Assembly: GCA_009663005.1 (NCBI GenBank)
Contig: CM018895.1
Location: forward strand, 23,364,238-23,399,237
Source of the DNA: Actinidia chinensis
Taxonomy: Eukaryota; Streptophyta; Magnoliopsida; Ericales; Actinidiaceae
DNA length: 35,000 nucleotides
Direction of reading: 5' to 3'
Under the pieces are notes generated by a model. The model was given only the letters and a program-made list of their open reading frames with translations, made no database searches and had not been told where the DNA came from. The stretch's first letter is position 1, and each line of letters begins with the position of its first letter. This document shows, piece by piece, positions 29,557-35,000 of this stretch. A program made the translations under genes and the position numbers.

Positions 29557-31331
29557 AGTTTAGTTGAAAATTTATTGAGTTTAAAAAATGTGTTCACGCT
29601 TAATTTATTTATTATTCTAGCCGGTCTAAAACGAATTCTAATTGATACGGTCACAACTTAGCTTATATTGTTTAAACTTTCCGAACCAAATAATAGCTTG
29701 TTTAATCTTGGTTTGAAAATTTTGGCGAGTTTTGAAATTTGTTCAAATTTGATTTATTTAGCGCTCCATTTATTTTGGGCAAAAAATCTTTTCTCTTTAT
29801 TTATGGAGAAAGCATTTTTTATAAATGAACTTGTTTTCTGACGCTGGGCATGACATAAGTTCATTTTCGTAAATCAATTTCTATTGTTTGTTTGACATGA
29901 AAAATCACTAGCAATTGAAAATACTAATAATCAATAGCCAATAATAAACACCAATAACATATTAATTATACTCTTACTTTGAAGTAGGTCTATCAATAAA
30001 TCGAATTCGGATCAAATCTGTAAAAATTTGATCCGACACAGTTATAAACAAATCCGAATCCGAATCTAGTAAATCCGCATTACTCAAATCTGAATCCAAT
30101 CCGACTTGCATGGAAATCCGATCCAAAAATCCAATCCGATTTATTTTTTTTCTCTAAGAACAAACCAACTCATTTAAAAATAAAAAAAAATTCCAATCCT
30201 AAAAATGTAAACCAAATCAAAATTTTTATTTTGTTTTCATATTAAAAAAATAAAACAAATTTTAAAAAATATAAAAATATAAGCGACCTCGCCACTCTCT
30301 CACTCTAGAAAGCACTCAATACAATTTATTTTAGTATTTTTTATTTATTAACTCGAGTATATCCCAATTAAGTTGACACATATACCCCTAATTAATTCAA
30401 ATCAAATAGAAAATAAATTCAACTTTTTCTATTTCATTTTATTTTCCTTAATCAACATGACATCCAAACACAACCAAACAGTTACCCAAATTCCTTTTTT
30501 TTCTTTTTGAAGCTAACCAAATTGACATAATGCATGCCCATCCTTTGTTCATCGTGAACAAATTAAACCCAATTAAAACCCAATCATTAAAGTCACAAAG
30601 TCAACCAAGGGACCATACTAGAGAAAATGGAATCTAGGGGGGCTTAATTGACAATAACTATCTAGCCACCTATTTAATGCAATTGTACTTATACAACATG
30701 TGAAAACTGATTAATCTTTTTTTCTTTCTGTCTTATTATTATTATTCTCAATAACTCAGTAGTATTTATGCTATTTTGCTGATATTGCCTTTTCATATAG
30801 TCCCCACACCAAATAATTTGGTCCCATGCCCTATAGTTACAACTTTCCACATGCAAATTTAATTTGCATCAAGGATGACATGTATAGGCATGTAAATTTT
30901 GATCGATCCCGACCCGTACCCTAACCTGTCTAACGCTAGGTACCTACCCAAGCCGGGCCTCGTGTCAACTTGTTTTTTTCAGAAATTCTTTTTAGAAAAA
31001 ATGATAAATCTAAAAACCCTGACAACGCTCAATCTTGAGCCCAATTTAAGTCGGTTATCTAAGGCCATAGGAAACTAAACGGTATTTCAGTGTGATTCCA
31101 ACACGGTCGAGTAGTGGGGCCCATTATTAACCAAGTTAAGCACTCGCGTAAGGTTCTCTTTTTTAAGATCCTAAATTTTTATTCTCTTATTGTGCACATA
31201 CGAATAAACATTGGATACTATTCGAATTGCTTAATGCAGTAGATATAATAGGTGATTTTAATTAAAAAGTTGATAATTTAAAAAATTTATAAATATTATA
31301 TAATTCAAAATAAATATAAAAGATATCGCTT
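29557..31331. other. Intergenic DNA with degraded repeat fragments
   Basis: AT-rich without genes. At about 29,995-30,150 a tract of repeated ATCCGAATCCGA/AATCCGAT words, and at about 30,890-30,970 a CCCGACCCGTACCC/AAGCCGGGCC tract, resemble interiors of the hAT-type elements at 2.6 and 19.5 kb, but without defined ends. Confidence 0.4.
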
Positions 31332-32250
31332 GAAATTTCGCCTATGGCTTAGGCTACTTGGATCGACCATTGCTTGACCCAACTCGACAATAATTAGGCT
31401 TAGGTTGAAACCCTTTTTTACTTGATAATTGTTTTATTAGCAACCACTCTCCCATATTTTTAACATTCTATAATTAATTGAAATACATGTTTTCAACATT
31501 AATAATATGGTTAATTCTATTGTGCTCATCAAGATCTAGAAATTGATCAATGCCTTCCAACCATGGGATTGCCTGAAGAGAAAGGTGAAAGCATTCTTCA
31601 CTAGTATGAATGTACCTTGACAAAAGATAAATGCAACAAGAATATAAAAAAAATAGAACAATTATATACTCTTGTTTTTTCTTTCCAACATTATGTGAAA
31701 ATACATAAAAGTGTATTACTCGTAAGATGATTATACGAGATTTTGCCTCAAGCTCCACAATGTATTGGGCCGCCACTGATCTCGACCAGAGCTCGACCTA
31801 ACTCAATAATAATTGAACCTAGGTCAGGACATTTACATGTATGATAGTAGTTAGATTTTATCTCGGGCCCCCCAAAGTATTGAGCCGCCATTGGTCTTCA
31901 CCTAAGCTCGACCAAACTCGACAATAATCGGGACTAGGTCAAGATGTTTACATGATAGTAGTTTCATTAGTTGCCACTTTCCGACGTTTTCAAACTTTTA
32001 ATAATTGGTAAAAATACCCGATGTATCATAATTTAATTATATTTACAATTTTACTTAGCTATATCTAGAAAACACTTTCCAAACATGGGATTCTTGAACA
32101 CAAAGGGAAAAGTATTCTTCACTAGTTTTGAGTGTACCTTGACTAGAGATAAATGAAACAAGAAAACAGAAAAATAGGCCAATTACATGCTTTTTTTCCC
32201 CTTTTGAATACATAAAATTGTATTGATTGTAAGATGGTCACACTTTGGGA
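31332..32250. repeat. Tandem segmental duplication, units ~400 bp plus a partial copy
   Basis: Unit 1 (about 31,332-31,740) and unit 2 (about 31,859-32,244) share CCATTG, ACTCGACAATAAT, ATTAG, CATGGGATT, GTATTCTTCACTAG, TGTACCTTGAC, AGATAAATG and ACATAAAA-GTATT landmarks in order. A partial third copy (31,741-31,858) repeats only the first 115 bp: CTCAAGCTCCACAATGTATT, GGGCCGCCA, AGCTCGACC, TTTACATG, ATGATAGTAG. The 100-codon minus-strand frame in unit 1 is not conserved in unit 2, so it is not called a gene. Confidence 0.75.
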
Positions 32251-32700
32251 CCCCTTTTGTGGGTGGTTTGCTGCCTAAATGAGGTCAAGTACATATACAT
32301 AAAATAAATAAATAAAAGAAGAAAGTCTTGTATTGTCTCAAGCACTTCAAAGACAAAACCCACCAACATTTGATATGGCCCACCATGTATTATTGATTGG
32401 ATGTTTACAAATGTTAACAGTAGAGGGTGAGGATATACCACAATGACAAGTACTACCTACTTTTAAATTTATTTTAAAATTTTAAAAATAATATTTTTCA
32501 AAAATACTTATTCTTCTTTATAGAATTTTATAGAATTTTTTTTTAGATTTTTCACATTTTAAGAAAAAATTACTAAACACGAAAATTATAAAAAAATCTG
32601 ATCGTTTTTTATGAACTAACTCTTTGACGTTGCCTACTAGAAACAACTAAAAAATTTATAATAAAAATAGACAGAATTTTAAAAAATAATATTAATTTTA
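32251..32700. other. AT-rich intergenic DNA
   Basis: No gene or element end that I can support. Confidence 0.4.
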
Positions 32701-32841
32701 GGGGATGCCCTCTCTCCCTTTCCACCCTCTTTGTCTCTCTTCTTCCTTCCCCCTCCCCGTCCGCCTGCCTCTCCCGCCCGCCCTTGCGTCCCTTGCCTCC
32801 CTCTCTGCTGTCCCTCCCTTCCCGGCCCGCGCGCCCCGCAA
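32701..32841. repeat. Polypyrimidine low-complexity tract
   Basis: About 140 bp almost wholly C and T on the plus strand (CCCTCTCTCCCTTTCCACCC, CCTCCCCGTCCGCC, CCTCCCTCTCTGCTGTCCCT), rising in GC at the right (CCCGGCCCGCGCGCCCC). The Arg/Gly/Glu-rich minus-strand frames through it are composition artefacts. Confidence 0.85.
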
Positions 32842-33910
32842 ATGAGATGAAGGTGGGTTCAATGTCACATTTGGTCTTGTTATATTTCCTAATCCAACCT
32901 CTCTTATACAACACATACATATACATGTGTGTGTATATATATATATCACTCCTCATGTTGGGTAGGTTCACAAGTCCTTTTCAAATGTGCCATGGGGCAG
33001 TATTAACAAAAAAGTGCCCATAGTTTGTAACATAATAATAATATCTGACTGACTAGACCAACTGACCAAACTATGGCCCATCTCGTCCCTCCCATAATCA
33101 CAGCCTGGTCCCTTAAAACCATGCCTTAAAAACCTACGTACATCCCATTAACTAACATTTGTCCTAACCCTTAACAATAAGGGACAGTGGGGAACATTTA
33201 TCCAGGCTGTGGTTGGATTGAACTTGGGTACCGGCTACAACTCCAATTACACCATCTCACAAGAGTGGTTCCAAAGTGTGTGGAGCCAAATGTGACACAC
33301 AATTTGTTAGAGAGTTATGGTTGAGTTTTAACTGGTAGTTGTGTTTTCAGAATTGCTCGGGTGGCAACACAATATAATTATGTGAATTTGATAATATTGG
33401 TTTCAATGTGGGTTCAGGTATGTGATACAGATCTCATTGGCCAAACCATACATGAAGAAAACTAGACTAAATGGACATTGACCACATGATCGAGTCATAT
33501 TTCTTTTAAAAAATAGACAGAAAGCATAGTTTTAAGAAAAACCTATAACATAAATGTGGTTGAATTGATCTTGTGACTACTGATGTTCGAGCAACTTAGT
33601 TTTTTTTATGGTTATTTTATTCAGCGAACTCTATAAAATGAGTGATTCTGATAACATTATTCCAAGATTACGCTTCACTTTGCATTGAATTATTTTGTGA
33701 GTGCATTATTTTTTAAAATTTATTAAAATTTCTCAAGGTATTCAAGAGAAAGTTGACTAAAAATCTCATTTGGAAGTTGGTGTTCTTAGCATTATGTACC
33801 CTAGCAAAAGAGGTACCATACTACTACCTTGATGCCTCAACTTGCAAGCCAAAAGACTTAATTAATAGTTCATATGGATCAAAATCCACCTCTAGTTTAA
33901 TATTTAGGAT
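32842..33910. other. Intergenic DNA, nothing recognised
   Basis: A TG/TA microsatellite lies near 32,923-32,946 (TGTGTGTGTATATATATATA). Otherwise single-copy-looking DNA without a defensible gene. Confidence 0.4.
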
Positions 33911-34196
33911 CTAATTCCATGTTTGTCTAATTTTTTTTAAAGATTTTTTAGCTACTTTAGTTTTTAATTTTTTTCGTATGTAATGAGTTTTTAACTGTTT
34001 GATCTGAAAGTTATTATTTTTTTGTCTTTAATTAGTGTATTTTTTTAAATTTGAACAAAAATTCTATATTTTTATATTCTTTTCGTCAAGAAAAAAAAAT
34101 TAAAAAATATAAAATTTTGATCAAACGATAAAAAAATTATTAAAAAAAAAAATCAAGCAGCTAAAAAATCTAAAAAAATCTAGGCGAAATTGAGCT
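33911..34196. repeat. AT-rich foldback element, copy C (clearest)
   Basis: Left arm CCATGTTTGTCTAATTTTTT, AAAGATTTTTTAGCTACTTT, AGTTTTTAATTTTTT; right arm AAAAATCAAGCAGCTAAAAA, ATCTAAAAAAATCTAGGCGA, AATTGAG. The central part pairs TTTAACTGTTTGATC with GATCAAACGATAAAAA. This is the best view of the inverted-repeat design shared with 6.9 and 26.3 kb. No target duplication identified. Confidence 0.6.
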
Positions 34197-34410
34197 CTCA
34201 AGCTAAGAAACATTATTTAACCTCAAATTAAGCGGGTCGGAAGATTTGGATGAGTCATTTTATATATTTAGCTGCTTTTGACTTTTGACTTTTTTTGTCT
34301 TAAGTGATTTTTTTTAATTTTAATTAAAATTTTATATGTTTTCGATTGTCCTTGACGAGAGATTCTGAATTTTTTTTTTTTATATTTAATTTCAAATTTT
34401 TTTTTTGAAG
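34197..34410. repeat. Half-copy of the AT-rich foldback family
   Basis: TTTAGCTGCTTTTGACTTTT, GTGATTTTTTTTAATTTTAA, ATTAAAATTTTATATGTTTT and CCTTGACGAGAGATTC follow the left-arm order of the family. No right arm follows. Confidence 0.45.
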
Positions 34411-35000
34411 ATAAATAACAAAATATTTTTACTAGATAAATTAGCTAGATATTTTTTCTAAAACTGAGTTACTTTGTTGAAAAAATATTTAAAAATAAGT
34501 TTTGAATCAACTAAACAAATTTTTTAAAAGTATCTGAAAATTAAACCAAATATATACTAATAATTTTCCCATTTTTTCCTAACATAAAGGAAAGACAGTA
34601 CACTCATCAATATAACCGAACCTAACCCACAAGTCTAGTTAGTTAACCGCGGTCAACTTATACCTGCTAACCACAGTCAAAACCCATCTCTCTCTTGATA
34701 TTTTCAAAATATCGCGATTCATAATTAAACTAATCAGTTGAATAATCACGGTGATTAAGATGAAGAATAAATAAAATAATATTTTATTGAATGAAAAAAT
34801 AATTTAGAAAATATAAATTGCTTGCTTTGAGATCTTTGTTGTTTTGCTGGCCTCTCTAAGTACAACAGAGTTTCTTCAGATCCGAAGAAAAAGGGTAACA
34901 TTACAAAACTAATACATATACATATAGGAGCTCTTGGTTTCTCAAAAGTTTCCTAAAACGAACTGTATCGGCATAATTTAAGCATTTTAAATTTGTTTTG
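34411..35000. other. Intergenic DNA at window end
   Basis: AT-rich, with two related words, TTAACCGCGGTCAACTT and CTAACCACAGTCAAAACCC, about 35 bp apart near 34,645-34,680. Composition becomes more even after 34,830, which might be the 3' end of a minus-strand gene outside the window, but no coding frame supports this. Confidence 0.35.

Noticed and set aside
31041..31155. 5S rRNA-like words (GGGGCCCATTATTAACC, AAGTTAAGCAC)
   Set aside because: Only about 30 bp resembles the middle of 5S rRNA and the rest does not align; treated as chance.
31474..31776. 100-codon minus-strand frame
   Set aside because: Not preserved in the duplicated unit at 31.9-32.25 kb and no domain resemblance.
32609..33023. 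Arg/Gly/Glu-rich and Pro/Ser-rich frames on both strands
   Set aside because: Artefacts of the polypyrimidine tract.
1..35000. CRISPR arrays, operons, toxin-antitoxin or phage-like systems
   Set aside because: The window is plant nuclear DNA; the regular repeats seen are transposon pieces and microsatellites, not spacer arrays, and no prokaryotic gene cluster is present.

Overview
The window looks like nuclear DNA from a flowering plant, most likely a eudicot. It is AT-rich and gene-poor, with GT-AG introns, short DNA transposons, a tRNA-type SINE, (GA)n microsatellites and two plant-specific protein families. No bacterial-style operon, CRISPR array, rRNA or intact tRNA gene was found. Species cannot be named from the sequence alone.

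Layout. Positions 1-10,300 are intergenic and packed with degraded mobile DNA: a motif-repeat tract (1.6-2.4 kb), a hAT element with a perfect 8-bp target duplication (2.6-3.1 kb), a tandem duplication (4.9-5.4 kb), an AT-rich foldback element (6.9-7.3 kb), a Mutator-like element (7.4-8.3 kb), a Tourist/PIF-Harbinger-like MITE (8.7-8.9 kb), a SINE (9.07-9.37 kb) and a 125-bp tandem repeat (9.5-9.7 kb). Positions 10,347-13,543 (+) encode a four-exon chloroplast ribonucleoprotein of the CP29 type: transit peptide and two RRMs, 268 aa. Positions 13.5-16.0 kb are the intergenic tail, with two TIR elements. Positions 16,043-22,478 (-) hold a four-exon BTB/POZ-NPH3 gene. It converges on the CP29 gene (tail to tail, about 2.5 kb apart). 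Its 3.3-kb first intron and 1.2-kb last intron are swollen by hAT and MITE insertions, and exon 3 carries an apparent 1-nt frameshift. From 22.5 kb to the end there is no supportable gene, only MULE-type elements, foldback repeats, MITEs, microsatellites, a tandem segmental duplication (31.3-32.25 kb) and a polypyrimidine tract (32.7-32.84 kb).

The two genes are neighbours, not a pathway. CP29-type proteins bind chloroplast transcripts. NPH3-family proteins are predicted CUL3 adaptors, several with roles in phototropism or auxin transport. Both start codons lie 10-120 bp downstream of a pyrimidine (CT)n run in the sense strand.

I found no undescribed biological system. The points most worth checking are the NPH3 frameshift, the CP29 first intron (which contains decayed copies of its own exon-intron junction), three hAT-type insertions with target duplications (one perfect and intergenic, two within NPH3 introns), two related Mutator-like MITEs with 9-10 bp duplications, and the tandem duplication next to the NPH3 exon 1 donor.
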